From positions 1 through 64,000 of the forward strand of contig CAZNDB010000002.1 of assembly GCA_964571725.1 (NCBI GenBank): DNA of 64,000 nt. Reading direction: 5' to 3'. Shown in pieces: positions 42,333 through 50,448 of this stretch (positions within the stretch are counted from its first letter, which is position 1; every line of letters begins with the position of its first letter). Made by a program: the position numbers and the translations under genes. The notes under the pieces were generated by a model, which was given only the letters and a program-made list of their open reading frames with translations, was not told where the DNA came from and searched no databases. The DNA is from UBA1369 sp964571725. Lineage in GTDB: Bacteria; Patescibacteriota; Gracilibacteria; UBA1369.

Positions 42333-43865
42333 TTATTTAAGAGGTTTCATCAGAGGGAAAAGAACCGTGTCCTTTAAATTGTCCTGTTTAGTGAGCAGTG
42401 CGACCATGCGGTCAATGCCCATGCCCCAGCCGCTGATCGGCGGCATGCCGTGTTCCATGGCCAGAATGTAATCCTCGTCCATGGGCATGGCTTCATCATC
42501 GCCGGCGTCTCTGGCGGCCACCTGTTTTTCCAGACGATCGCGCTGATCCAAGGGATCAACCAGCTCGGAATAGGCGTTAACGACCTCCCAGGTATTTACC
42601 AACAGCTGAAATGTATCGGCGATGCGATGATCTTTGTCGCTGCGGCGGGCCAGCGGTTTGGTATCCACCGGGTGTTTGATTACAAAGCAGGGCTGAATCA
42701 ATTTGGGACGGCTGACTTTTTTGTAGAGGGCGTCGCAAAGATTGCCGTAGCCCATCCTGTCGGCTTTTTCGATCTGAATCCCTTTTGCCCGAATTTCGGC
42801 CAGCAGCGATTTGGCGTCGCCGTAATGTTTCATAATATCGATGCCGCAGTCCCCCTTGATCAAATCAACAAATTTCAACCGGGGCCATTTCCCGTCAAAG
42901 TTGATTACCTGAACGTTGCCGTCGCGGTCGAGCGTTTCCACCTGCAGGGACCCGAGCAGTTTTTTCAAAACATGCTTAATCAGCTTTTCGGTAAAATTCA
43001 TATTATCCAGATAGTTCCAGTAAGCCGCGTAATATTCCAGCATGGTGAATTCCTGCAGATGACTGGGGTCGATCCCCTCGTTGCGGAAACATTTGGCGAA
43101 TTCATAAACCCTTTCGTAGCCGCCGACTATGCAACGCTTCAGATAGGTTTCCGGCGCGATGCGCAGATAAAGAGGGATGTCCAAAGCCTGGTGATGAGTC
43201 GAAAAAGGTTTGGCCGTAGCCCCGGAAGCAATGCTGTTTAAAATGGGAGTCTCCACTTCCGAAAATTCCTGCTTATCCAGATAGCGGCGTATTTCCTGGA
43301 TGAATCCGGCGCGGAATTTAAATCTCTGCCAGGATTCCGGATCGGATAAAAGTTCCAGATAACGGTAGCGATAAATGGTCTCGCGGTCGGCCAGACCGTG
43401 AAATTTTTCCGGCAGGGGACGCAGCGTTTTGCTGAGCAGTGTGTATTTTTTCACCAGCAGGGTGGTCTCGCCGTGACGCGTGACAAAGAGTTCACCTTCT
43501 ACGCCCAGGAAATCTCCAATGTCGATTTTCTTGAGCAATTTGTATTGTTCCTCTCCGCAAAAATCCTGCATAAAACAGATCTGGATCTGGCCGGAGACAT
43601 CGCGCAGCTGGGCGAAAGTCAGTTTGCCGTGGGGGCGCATCAGAACCAGCCGGCCGCACAATTTGATTTTGACGTTAGGCTTGGCGGTAATTTCCTCCAG
43701 CTGGCGGGGTGGAGTTTTTTTAGCGAATTGCAGTGCCTTCACTGCCGTATGGGTGCGTTTGTATTTTTCCGCATAAGTCTGAATTCCCAGATCGCGCAAT
43801 TCCTGCAGTTTGCGGGTTCTTTCCTCGAATTCGTTGAGGGTCGGTGCCGGCACATTTTCTGTCAT
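42333..43865 (-). CDS. lysS: Lysyl-tRNA synthetase (class II)
   Basis: The 510-residue protein has an OB-fold anticodon-binding domain (about 60-165; KIKLCGRLVLMRPHGKLTF) and a class II core with motif 2 (FRNEGIDPSHLQEFTMLEY) and motif 3 (GWGMGIDRMVALL). PHGK/AQLRDVSGQIQI fits LysRS. The ATG at 43865 is preferred to an upstream in-frame TTG at 43871. It probably forms a unit with the DUF4012 gene downstream. Confidence 0.97.
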   Translation of the reverse strand: MTENVPAPTLNEFEERTRKLQELRDLGIQTYAEKYKRTHTAVKALQFAKKTPPRQLEEITAKPNVKIKLCGRLVLMRPHGKLTFAQLRDVSGQIQICFMQDFCGEEQYKLLKKIDIGDFLGVEGELFVTRHGETTLLVKKYTLLSKTLRPLPEKFHGLADRETIYRYRYLELLSDPESWQRFKFRAGFIQEIRRYLDKQEFSEVETPILNSIASGATAKPFSTHHQALDIPLYLRIAPETYLKRCIVGGYERVYEFAKCFRNEGIDPSHLQEFTMLEYYAAYWNYLDNMNFTEKLIKHVLKKLLGSLQVETLDRDGNVQVINFDGKWPRLKFVDLIKGDCGIDIMKHYGDAKSLLAEIRAKGIQIEKADRMGYGNLCDALYKKVSRPKLIQPCFVIKHPVDTKPLARRSDKDHRIADTFQLLVNTWEVVNAYSELVDPLDQRDRLEKQVAARDAGDDEAMPMDEDYILAMEHGMPPISGWGMGIDRMVALLTKQDNLKDTVLFPLMKPLK

Positions 43866-43940
43866 GTTCAAATAAATAAAAACGATAGATCAAAATAGCG
43901 CGACAAATATACCTCATTGCCGCACTCTGCTGCAAATTCA

Positions 43941-45149
43941 TTACACCAGAATCAGCATGATGGCGCCGGCTAAAAGGGGGACGAGCAAGTTGTCGTCGAG
44001 GTAGGCGGCGATTTTTTCCGGATAGACGGATTCCACGCTTACGGTAATCAGCGAGGCCAGAAAGGCCATGCCAAAATCCACAAACAACAAAGCGGACAGG
44101 GTGGAAAACACTATCGATACCACTGTTCCTTCCAGCATCTTGTTTTTACTGAAAGGCACTCTGGTTTTGCCGAAATAGCGCCCGACAATGTGCGACACCG
44201 AATCCCCCACCGCCAGAATGATAATGGCAGCTTTGGCAATGCCGATGGGAAAAATTAATAAAGCCAGCAGCGCGCCAAGAATCAGGAAAATGGGGCCGCG
44301 GCCGGGGAAAGTGACAATATCCTTGGGCCTCTCGAACAGCTGGAGGATTTCATGAATAACGGGGATGGGGTGATAGCGGTAGGCCGCGGACAGACCCAAA
44401 CCAATAAAAAGAATAATGGTCAGAAGATTGGGCGTCATCAATTTCAGTTCAATCAGAAAAACGATTACCGCCCCGATCACCAGATGGGCAATCTGCCGGC
44501 GTAATTCCAATTTGCTTTTGACGTGTCCCAGAAACCATTCGGTAAATTGATATTGTTCCTCCACGTAAATCGCCACCAGGGAAATCAGATAACCGATCAG
44601 GCCGCCGGCCAGAATGTCGGAGAAATAATGCACGCCCAGATAGGCCCGGCTGAAAGTGATCAGCACGGCGATAAAAAGGCCTAAAAGTTGCTTCCAGCGT
44701 TCGGAATATATTTTCCCCAGAAAGGGGATGATGCCCAGACAAAAAGCCGAATGCAGGCTGGGGAACGAATAGCCGGAGGCCTGGGTCAGCGGGATGATGG
44801 CAATTTCCAGACTGAAATAGGGACGGGGACTTTGGAAAATGAGTTTGAGCAAATAACTGATTTCGAAACTGATCACCAGGCTCAAGGCCAGCAGGGACAG
44901 CCAGCGGTACTTTTTCTGGATGAGGAGGCTGAGGGCCAAGACCACCGCGAAAAAGAACATACCGAAATCGGTCAGATAGAGCATCAGTCCGTCCAGCCAG
45001 GAAAACCTCAATCCGACTCCCCTCCTGAGAAGCGCGTTGTCAAAAAACAGCGTGACGGCGACCAGCAGACAAACCAGAATCAGCCATTTCCAGCCGCCCT
45101 TACCGATAAAAGGCTTTTTTTTGCCGGTTTTTTGTGTTTCTTCGGGCAT
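43941..45149 (-). CDS. PAP2 phosphatase fused to a polyprenol/dolichol-kinase-like domain
   Basis: The 402-residue membrane protein combines two domains. Residues 1-200 are a PAP2 (type 2 phosphatidic acid phosphatase) domain with KLIFQSPRP (102-110), SFPSLHS (PSGH variant) and SRAYLGVHYFSDIL. Residues 210-402 match the CTP-dependent dolichol/phytol/diacylglycerol kinase family (SEC59/DGK1/VTE5): ELRRQIAHLVIG, FPGRGPIFLILG and GDSVSHIVGRYFGKTR followed by KNKMLEGT. One half removes phosphate from lipid (pyro)phosphates and the other adds it, so the fusion could recycle the undecaprenyl carrier used for wall synthesis. It diverges from murL. Confidence 0.85.
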   Translation of the reverse strand: MPEETQKTGKKKPFIGKGGWKWLILVCLLVAVTLFFDNALLRRGVGLRFSWLDGLMLYLTDFGMFFFAVVLALSLLIQKKYRWLSLLALSLVISFEISYLLKLIFQSPRPYFSLEIAIIPLTQASGYSFPSLHSAFCLGIIPFLGKIYSERWKQLLGLFIAVLITFSRAYLGVHYFSDILAGGLIGYLISLVAIYVEEQYQFTEWFLGHVKSKLELRRQIAHLVIGAVIVFLIELKLMTPNLLTIILFIGLGLSAAYRYHPIPVIHEILQLFERPKDIVTFPGRGPIFLILGALLALLIFPIGIAKAAIIILAVGDSVSHIVGRYFGKTRVPFSKNKMLEGTVVSIVFSTLSALLFVDFGMAFLASLITVSVESVYPEKIAAYLDDNLLVPLLAGAIMLILV

Positions 45150-45171
45150 GGATAGATTTTTAACGGTTTTA

Positions 45172-45180
45172 TGCTAATAT
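45172..45180 (+). promoter_or_regulatory. Extended -10 promoter of the murL-murD operon
   Basis: TGCTAATAT (TGn plus TAATAT) lies 36 bp before the chosen ATG at 45217. No clear -35 box is visible. Confidence 0.4.
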
Positions 45181-45216
45181 GAATACCGCTTGATTGGCAA
45201 ATTAATAACGGAAATC

Positions 45217-46584
45217 ATGCCGGTAAAAGAAACCTACAAAAGATTTTGCTTTGATAAATGGGCCTACCGTCTGGATAAAGAGGAGCAAAAGCTGATTATA
45301 GACCTGCATTACAGTCTGGATAAGAAACTGAATTTCAAAGAAACCCTGTCCATTCCGGTTATCTGGAAGCGCGTCCCCGCGAAGTCCGTGGAAGCTCTGG
45401 AGAATGCCATTGCCGCCCTGCACGTCATCGGCGGAATCAGTTATTATAAAGCCTTCCTGCCGCGGGAAATGGAAGGCCTGGAATTGAACGCGGAACAGGC
45501 GGCGTTTTGGACAAAAGTTTATGAACGGGGCCTGGGTGAATTTTTTTACAGAAATAAAATTGATTTCCGGGGCCTGATAAATTTTCCGGTTTCGGCCAAG
45601 GCCAGTCCCTCCAAAAGTGCCGATTCCCCGCTGAAAGAAAACTGTCTGGTTCCGATCGGCGGCGGCAAAGACTCCATTGTCACCGCAGAAATTCTCAAAA
45701 AGGCCGGTGTGGAATTCACTCTTTTTTCCCTGCGGGACGCCGATCCCATCGCCAACACCACCAATGCCATCGGCAAGCCCAGAATTGTAGTGGAAAGACA
45801 ACTGGACAGCCAGCTTTTTCAACTGAATGAACAGGGCGCGCTGAACGGTCACGTGCCGATTACCGCCTTTATTTCTTTTCTGTCGGTAGTCTGCGCGATT
45901 GCCCACGGACAGCGGTATCTGGTTTTGTCGCTGGAGAAATCGGCCAATTACGGACAATTGATTTTCCACGGAATGGACATCAACCATCAGTATTCCAAAA
46001 GCGAGGAGTTTGAGGAAGACTTCCGTAATTACGTCAAAAAATACATCCATTCAAAAGTTGAGTACTTCAGTCTCCTGCGCGGATTCAGCGAAATAAAGAT
46101 AGCCAAGATTTTTGCCGGATTTGACGACTTTGACCGCTTCTCTCTGATCTTCACCAGCTGCAACGCCAACTTTAAAATTCACAAGGCCAGGACATCCACC
46201 CTGTGGTGCTGCGACTGTCCCAAGTGTCTTTTTGTGTACATCATTCTGGCCGCCTTTCTGGAAAAAAAGAAAATGGTGGAAATATTCGGACAGAACCTGT
46301 TGGAAAGACATGATCTGATGGGACTTTTTGAGGAACTGCTGGGACAAAAGAATTTCAAACCGTTTGAATGCGTGGGAACGGTTGAGGAAAGTCAACTGGC
46401 CTTGAAGCTGATCAGCTGCAGCGGATCTTACCGCGATGATTTACTGGTCAGACATTTCACCGACAAAATCCTGCCCAAATTGTCCAAAATCAAATGGCCG
46501 GAACGCACCAGAGAATTATTGTCCCTGGGTGAAACGCCCTTTATTCCGAAAAAATTTCTGACTATCCTGAAACAATATGAATAA
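45217..46584 (+). CDS. murL: Probable UDP-MurNAc-L-Ala-L-Glu epimerase
   Basis: The 455-residue protein has a PP-loop-like segment (CLVPIGGGKDSIVTAEIL) and a cysteine motif (WCCDCPKCLFVY). This fits my recollection of the MurL family, in which ATP-dependent MurL epimerises the L-Glu of UDP-MurNAc-L-Ala-L-Glu to D-Glu. The strongest support is context: it overlaps murD by 8 bp, as MurL pairs with a MurD2-type ligase in Xanthomonas. The ATG at 45217 is preferred to an upstream TTG at 45190. If correct, the cell makes D-Glu on the nucleotide precursor and need not use MurI. An alternative is an uncharacterised PP-loop ATPase. Confidence 0.72.
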   Translation: MPVKETYKRFCFDKWAYRLDKEEQKLIIDLHYSLDKKLNFKETLSIPVIWKRVPAKSVEALENAIAALHVIGGISYYKAFLPREMEGLELNAEQAAFWTKVYERGLGEFFYRNKIDFRGLINFPVSAKASPSKSADSPLKENCLVPIGGGKDSIVTAEILKKAGVEFTLFSLRDADPIANTTNAIGKPRIVVERQLDSQLFQLNEQGALNGHVPITAFISFLSVVCAIAHGQRYLVLSLEKSANYGQLIFHGMDINHQYSKSEEFEEDFRNYVKKYIHSKVEYFSLLRGFSEIKIAKIFAGFDDFDRFSLIFTSCNANFKIHKARTSTLWCCDCPKCLFVYIILAAFLEKKKMVEIFGQNLLERHDLMGLFEELLGQKNFKPFECVGTVEESQLALKLISCSGSYRDDLLVRHFTDKILPKLSKIKWPERTRELLSLGETPFIPKKFLTILKQYE

Positions 46585-47992
46585 AACCGACTGGTCAGAC
46601 CGAAAAATATTGATACTTGGTTTCGGGCGCGAAGGCCAGGCCACCTTGCGATTTTTATTGAAGAAATGGCCGAAAGCGACTATCGGGGTAGCCGACCTGA
46701 GAACCGCGGATAAACTGTCGGAAGAAGAGAAAAACAGTTTGGCCGGATTGTCTGAAAACAATTTATTTTTTGGAGAAAATTATCTGAATGAGCTGGACAA
46801 ATATGATCTGATCATCAAATCCCCCGGCATCAGTCTGCGTAAAGCCCCCATTCAAAAGGCCAAAGCTGCCGGCGTTGAAATTACTTCCGCCACCAACCTT
46901 TTCTTCCGGTTCAAAAAGGGACGGGTAATCGCCGTGACCGGATCAAAAGGAAAAAGCACGACGGCCAGCATGATTTATCAGGTGTTGAAAACCGCCGGCC
47001 TGAAAACCGAACTGATCGGCAATATCGGCAAAGCGGCTCTGGATTTTTTGGCCAAAAACAGCCCGGAAACAATTTACGTGTTTGAGATGTCCAGCTATCA
47101 ACTGGAGGATTTTCAGGGCGGCGCAGACATAGCACTGTTTGTCAGCTTTTTCCCCGAGCATCTGGATTATCACGGTGACCTGGACAGTTATTTTGAGGCC
47201 AAAATGAAGCTGGCCGCACAGCCCAAACCCGGCCTGAAAGTTATTTACAACGCCGCCCAGGAAAGACTGCGGAAATATTTTGAAGAGTACGCGCGGGTAT
47301 TCGCTGGAGACGTAAAAGTGATTCCCTTCAACGACTCCGTACACAGTAAAATTGAAACTGAAAATGGCATACTCACGGCCAGGGACGGCGGGGTTTCGGT
47401 GGTGAATGAACAGCAAATAAATCTGAAAGGCCGGCATAATCTGGAAAACATTCTGGCGGTAATAAAAGCCGCCCGCGAAATGGGCGTTGATTATGAAACC
47501 ATCGCGCGGGCACTGACCGGGTTCAAGCCGCTGGAACACCGTCTGGAAATGGCCGGGGAATACCGAGGAATAACCTTTTATAACGACGCTATTTCCACCA
47601 CTCCCGAATCCACGATCGCCGCCATCGATGCCCTGGGCCGCGACAAAAAAATCGGCACGCTGATCGCCGGCGGACTGGACCGGGGCTATCAATTTGCCGG
47701 TCTGGCCGCCAAAATCCGTGAAGCCGGAATCGAAAATCTGATCCTGTTACCGGAGACGGGAATCCTAATTGAGACGGCCTTAAAAGCAAGTGCCGCTGAA
47801 AAAGACAGTTACAATCCGGTTTTCATCCATTGCGGGGACATGGAGAGCTGCGTGGAAAAAGCCTATCAGGTTACGCCCAAAGACACCATTTGTCTGCTTT
47901 CCTGCGCTTCACCCAGTTATAATCTCTTTAAGAATTTTGAGGAAAGAGGAAAAAAATTCAAGGAAGCGGCCAGAAATTTGGCAAAACGTTAA
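46577..47992 (+). CDS. murD: UDP-N-acetylmuramoylalanine-glutamate ligase, MurD or MurD2 type
   Basis: The 471-residue Mur ligase has an N-terminal Rossmann domain (ILILGFGREGQATLRFL), ATP-binding VTGSKGKSTTA, the SSYQLEDF and PEHLDYHGD segments, GRHNLENI, KPLEHRLE, and NDAISTTPES. The C-terminal LLSCASPSYNLFKNFEERG replaces the usual P-A-x-A-S-F-D-x-F form of D-Glu-specific MurD. That, together with the overlapping murL, suggests a MurD2-like enzyme that adds L-Glu. Adding glutamate is the second amino-acid step of peptidoglycan precursor synthesis. Confidence 0.92.
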   Translation: MNKTDWSDRKILILGFGREGQATLRFLLKKWPKATIGVADLRTADKLSEEEKNSLAGLSENNLFFGENYLNELDKYDLIIKSPGISLRKAPIQKAKAAGVEITSATNLFFRFKKGRVIAVTGSKGKSTTASMIYQVLKTAGLKTELIGNIGKAALDFLAKNSPETIYVFEMSSYQLEDFQGGADIALFVSFFPEHLDYHGDLDSYFEAKMKLAAQPKPGLKVIYNAAQERLRKYFEEYARVFAGDVKVIPFNDSVHSKIETENGILTARDGGVSVVNEQQINLKGRHNLENILAVIKAAREMGVDYETIARALTGFKPLEHRLEMAGEYRGITFYNDAISTTPESTIAAIDALGRDKKIGTLIAGGLDRGYQFAGLAAKIREAGIENLILLPETGILIETALKASAAEKDSYNPVFIHCGDMESCVEKAYQVTPKDTICLLSCASPSYNLFKNFEERGKKFKEAARNLAKR

Positions 47993-48012
47993 AAATATCC
48001 TAATATCGGGAC

Positions 48013-48735
48013 ATGAACTGGAAAGCCTTTAAATCATTCAACTCCCTGATCGTAAGCTTCATTGTGGCCGGCGTTTTGATCGGCGTACTGGTAGCCGCGC
48101 AATTTCAGAGTTCGGTGGCCGCCAATTCTTATCTGGTGGATGAAATAAACGCCCAGAAAGATTTGCTGGCCAGTTTTGACGCTGACCGCGTAAGTTTAAA
48201 AAACACGATTGCCGATTTGCGTAAAAAAATCGAGGAAAATCAGGCTAAATTACGACTGGCTACAGACCAGACAACATTGGAAAGACTGGACGTACTGAAA
48301 GAAGAATTGGGCCTCACCAAGATGAGGGGCAACGGGATAAGAATTATACTTTCGGAAAATCCCTCCAATAAACCCGCCGGAGATACAGTTATGATCCATG
48401 CCGCCGATTTACGCGATCTGGTCAATCTGGTGAGAACCGCCAAGGTCAGTGGAGTCAGCATTAACGGCCAGCGCATCACTCCAAATTCAACCATCAATGC
48501 CCTGGGCAGCGAAGTGCTGATCAACAAAGTGAAAGTTGCCGCGCCCTATGAAATCGCCATAATCGGCGATACCGAGCTGATTGCCAACAGACTTAGTGAT
48601 CAGCAGGCCTATCCCGATTTATACAAACGCATCAAAAACAATGACGTCGGTCTGGAAATTGAGAAACTGGCCCAGGTAGTATTGCCGGTCTATGACGGTG
48701 ATTATCTCTTAAAGTACGCCGCCAATGAAAACTGA
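48013..48735 (+). CDS. DUF881 membrane-anchored protein, first copy
   Basis: The 240-residue protein has an N-terminal membrane helix (about 12-32), a coiled coil (about 40-95; LKNTIADLRKKIEENQAKL), and the DUF881 domain (about 105-215; MRGNGIRIILSE, DLRDLVNLVRTAKVSGVSIN, PYEIAIIGD). DUF881 proteins are encoded near division and wall genes in Gram-positive bacteria; the biochemical role is unknown. It starts 20 bp after murD and overlaps the second copy by 11 bp. Confidence 0.88.
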   Translation: MNWKAFKSFNSLIVSFIVAGVLIGVLVAAQFQSSVAANSYLVDEINAQKDLLASFDADRVSLKNTIADLRKKIEENQAKLRLATDQTTLERLDVLKEELGLTKMRGNGIRIILSENPSNKPAGDTVMIHAADLRDLVNLVRTAKVSGVSINGQRITPNSTINALGSEVLINKVKVAAPYEIAIIGDTELIANRLSDQQAYPDLYKRIKNNDVGLEIEKLAQVVLPVYDGDYLLKYAANEN

Positions 48736-49372
48736 TCTGAACAGGGCAATTTTGATTTTGGGAACAGGCGTTCTGATGGGCGCGCTGTTTTCCTTTCAGT
48801 CCAAATCGGTCAGTCAGGCCAACGTTTATTACAACAGAGAGAGCCGCATCAGCGTTTTCAAGGAAATGCAGATCGTGAAAAAAAGCAATCAGAATCTGGG
48901 TGAACAGGTGGCGGAGCTGCAAAAAGAACTGGCCGACAGCAATGACCGTGAACAGGCTCTGGAAAACATCCAAAAGGAAATTAACAAATATGAAATTCTG
49001 ACCGGAGAAAAAGCGGTCAAGGGTTCCGGGATCGAAGTAAAAATTGACGGGGAACTGGAATCACTCTGGTTTACGGACATTACCAATGAACTGTTTTCGG
49101 CCGGCGCGGAAGCGGTCAGCGTAAACGGCATCAGGATGGCGCCCGGTAATCTGGGATTCGACACCATGCCCAACGGACAGGTTTTGTTCGGGGGGGAAAT
49201 ACTGAGCACCCCTTTTACGTTTGAGGCGATCGGGGACTCCAAAACTTTGTCGGGAGCGATGAATCAGGCCGGCGGAATTATCTCCAGAATTCAGGCCTAT
49301 AAGCCGGAATATAAAATCAGTGTGACAGAGGCCAAGACGCTCGCTTTACCGGCATTTATCCAGGAAATATAA
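48725..49372 (+). CDS. DUF881 membrane-anchored protein, second copy
   Basis: The 215-residue paralog has the same layout: membrane helix (about 7-28), coiled coil (about 45-90; LGEQVAELQKELADSNDRE), and DUF881 domain (about 98-215; VKGSGIEVKI, DITNELFSAGAEAVSVNG, PFTFEAIGD). It ends the operon and overlaps the convergent HTH gene by 17 bp. The two copies probably assemble together at the membrane. Confidence 0.88.
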   Translation: MKTDLNRAILILGTGVLMGALFSFQSKSVSQANVYYNRESRISVFKEMQIVKKSNQNLGEQVAELQKELADSNDREQALENIQKEINKYEILTGEKAVKGSGIEVKIDGELESLWFTDITNELFSAGAEAVSVNGIRMAPGNLGFDTMPNGQVLFGGEILSTPFTFEAIGDSKTLSGAMNQAGGIISRIQAYKPEYKISVTEAKTLALPAFIQEI

Positions 49373-50033
49373 GCCAGAGGGGCTGTAAAAGGAAAAGGAC
49401 TATCAGAATAATGATAAAAACCTTTTTATTGAATCTTTCGATTTTCAATTTTTCGCTGATTTGTTTGAGTTCGGTGGCTTTTGATTCGACGGTGAGATTC
49501 AACCTTTCATTGTCTTTTTCAAAGGTGTTCAGAATGTCCTCCAGCTCTTCCTGCTTTTTCTGTTCCAGGGCCATGACTTTGCGGTATTCAATCAGGGGGA
49601 CAGATTCCTTCAGTAAGCCTTCCAATTGTCCAACGCGGTAATTAGCCCCCTCCAGGCGCTCCTGCTTGGTCTTTAATTCGACCTGCAGCTCTTCATACAA
49701 TCTTTTATAAATTCCCGAATCATCATCCTGCCCGCCGGAGCTATATTCCTGATTGTTTTCGGTGTAGCGGGTTTCGATCGGCTCATCGGCAACCAGGGCG
49801 GGAGAATCTTCCCGGCCGGGGGGAGTGAAGCGGGGTTCCAGGGATTCAACTTCGGACAAATATTGTTCCTGAAGCTTTCTTCTCTCCAGAAGCGGCTTTA
49901 CGTCTTTGGCCCGGATGAAAATACGGCCGTTTATTTCTTCTTTCTGAAGCGTTCCTTTTTGTATATACCGGTCAATCGTCCTGATCGAGACGTTAAGCAT
50001 ATCGGCCGCCTGTTTGCGATCTATCACCTGCAT
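49356..50033 (-). CDS. HTH coiled-coil protein with C-terminal membrane anchor (RacA-like architecture)
   Basis: The 225-residue protein begins with a MerR/excisionase-type winged HTH (1-53; DRKQAADMLNVSIRTIDRYI, GRIFIRAKDV), then a disordered linker (54-105), a coiled coil (about 106-200), and a final hydrophobic helix (about 203-222; VFIIILIVLFLL). DNA binding at one end and membrane insertion at the other recalls RacA, which tethers origin DNA to the cell pole in Bacillus. Here the gene is directly next to a 287-bp palindrome array, and its -35 box overlaps the first palindrome, implying autoregulation. Homology to RacA is not claimed; the similarity is architectural. Confidence 0.82.
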   Translation of the reverse strand: MQVIDRKQAADMLNVSIRTIDRYIQKGTLQKEEINGRIFIRAKDVKPLLERRKLQEQYLSEVESLEPRFTPPGREDSPALVADEPIETRYTENNQEYSSGGQDDDSGIYKRLYEELQVELKTKQERLEGANYRVGQLEGLLKESVPLIEYRKVMALEQKKQEELEDILNTFEKDNERLNLTVESKATELKQISEKLKIERFNKKVFIIILIVLFLLQPLWLIFPG

Positions 50034-50073
50034 TGCCGGGGAAAAAAGGAATTAAAAAGGAATAACCGATTTG

Positions 50074-50102
50074 ATTATAATTTAGAAGTCGATAGATGTC
50101 CA
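50074..50102 (-). promoter_or_regulatory. Promoter of the HTH membrane protein
   Basis: On the minus strand TGGACA (50102-50097) and a perfect TATAAT (50079-50074) are spaced by 17 bp. The -35 box lies inside the 30-bp palindrome at 50088-50117, so a protein bound there would block RNA polymerase. Confidence 0.7.
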
Positions 50103-50374
50103 TAGACATCTATCGACAGAAGTCTACAGTCGTCTAGCGTCGTCTATAGACATCTACTTCGCTTATCCACACTATTTATATATATTATGCGAATAACCTG
50201 TCCGGACACCTATAGACACGACAGGACAAATGTCTATAGACACCAGTAGTCACCTATTTCGTCTTAGATGCCTGTCTACTCCTTAAGCGCACCCCCATAC
50301 CAATCCCCTTGTCTATAGACATCTACTGATAAGGCAGGACAGGAGTAGACATTTGTCCGGACACTGTCTACTCC
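50088..50374. repeat. Dense array of TGTC/GACA palindromes
   Basis: The 415-bp gap 50034-50448 has no gene and is filled by palindromes. GTCGATAGATGTC with its complement makes a 30-bp site at 50088-50117. GTCTATAGAC occurs at 50142-50151 and TGTCCGGACA at 50199-50208. Perfect TGTCTATAGACA occurs at 50231-50242 and 50310-50321. A composite (GGAGTAGACA, TGTCCGGACA, TGTCTACTCC) lies at 50342-50374. Half-sites (GTCTA, AGACA) fill much of the rest. All share a TGTC...GACA core, so one protein family probably binds all of them. Confidence 0.9.
50163..50196. promoter_or_regulatory. DnaA box and AT-rich stretch within the palindrome array
   Basis: TTATCCACA (50163-50171) is the exact consensus DnaA box. 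It is followed by about 25 bp of almost pure A/T (ATTTATATATATTATG). Only one perfect box is present, with a weak relative (TTATCCGCT, 50380-50388), so an origin of replication is possible but not shown. Confidence 0.4.
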
Positions 50375-50399
50375 CCTGTTATCCGCTGTTTTTGTGGTC

Positions 50400-50428
50400 T
50401 TGTGAAATAAATTATTGTTGTTTATAAT
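50400..50428 (+). promoter_or_regulatory. Promoter of the SLH protein gene at 50449
   Basis: TTGTGA (50400-50405) and a perfect TATAAT (50423-50428) are spaced by 17 bp; transcription should start near 50435. The promoter abuts the right end of the palindrome array. Confidence 0.65.
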
Positions 50429-50448
50429 TTGCAGGCAAACAAAAACAA

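Noticed and set aside
50088..50374. Array as a CRISPR
   Set aside because: The repeated units are short palindromes of variable spacing (about 33-79 bp between centres) with no constant-length repeat or unique spacers, and no cas genes are nearby.
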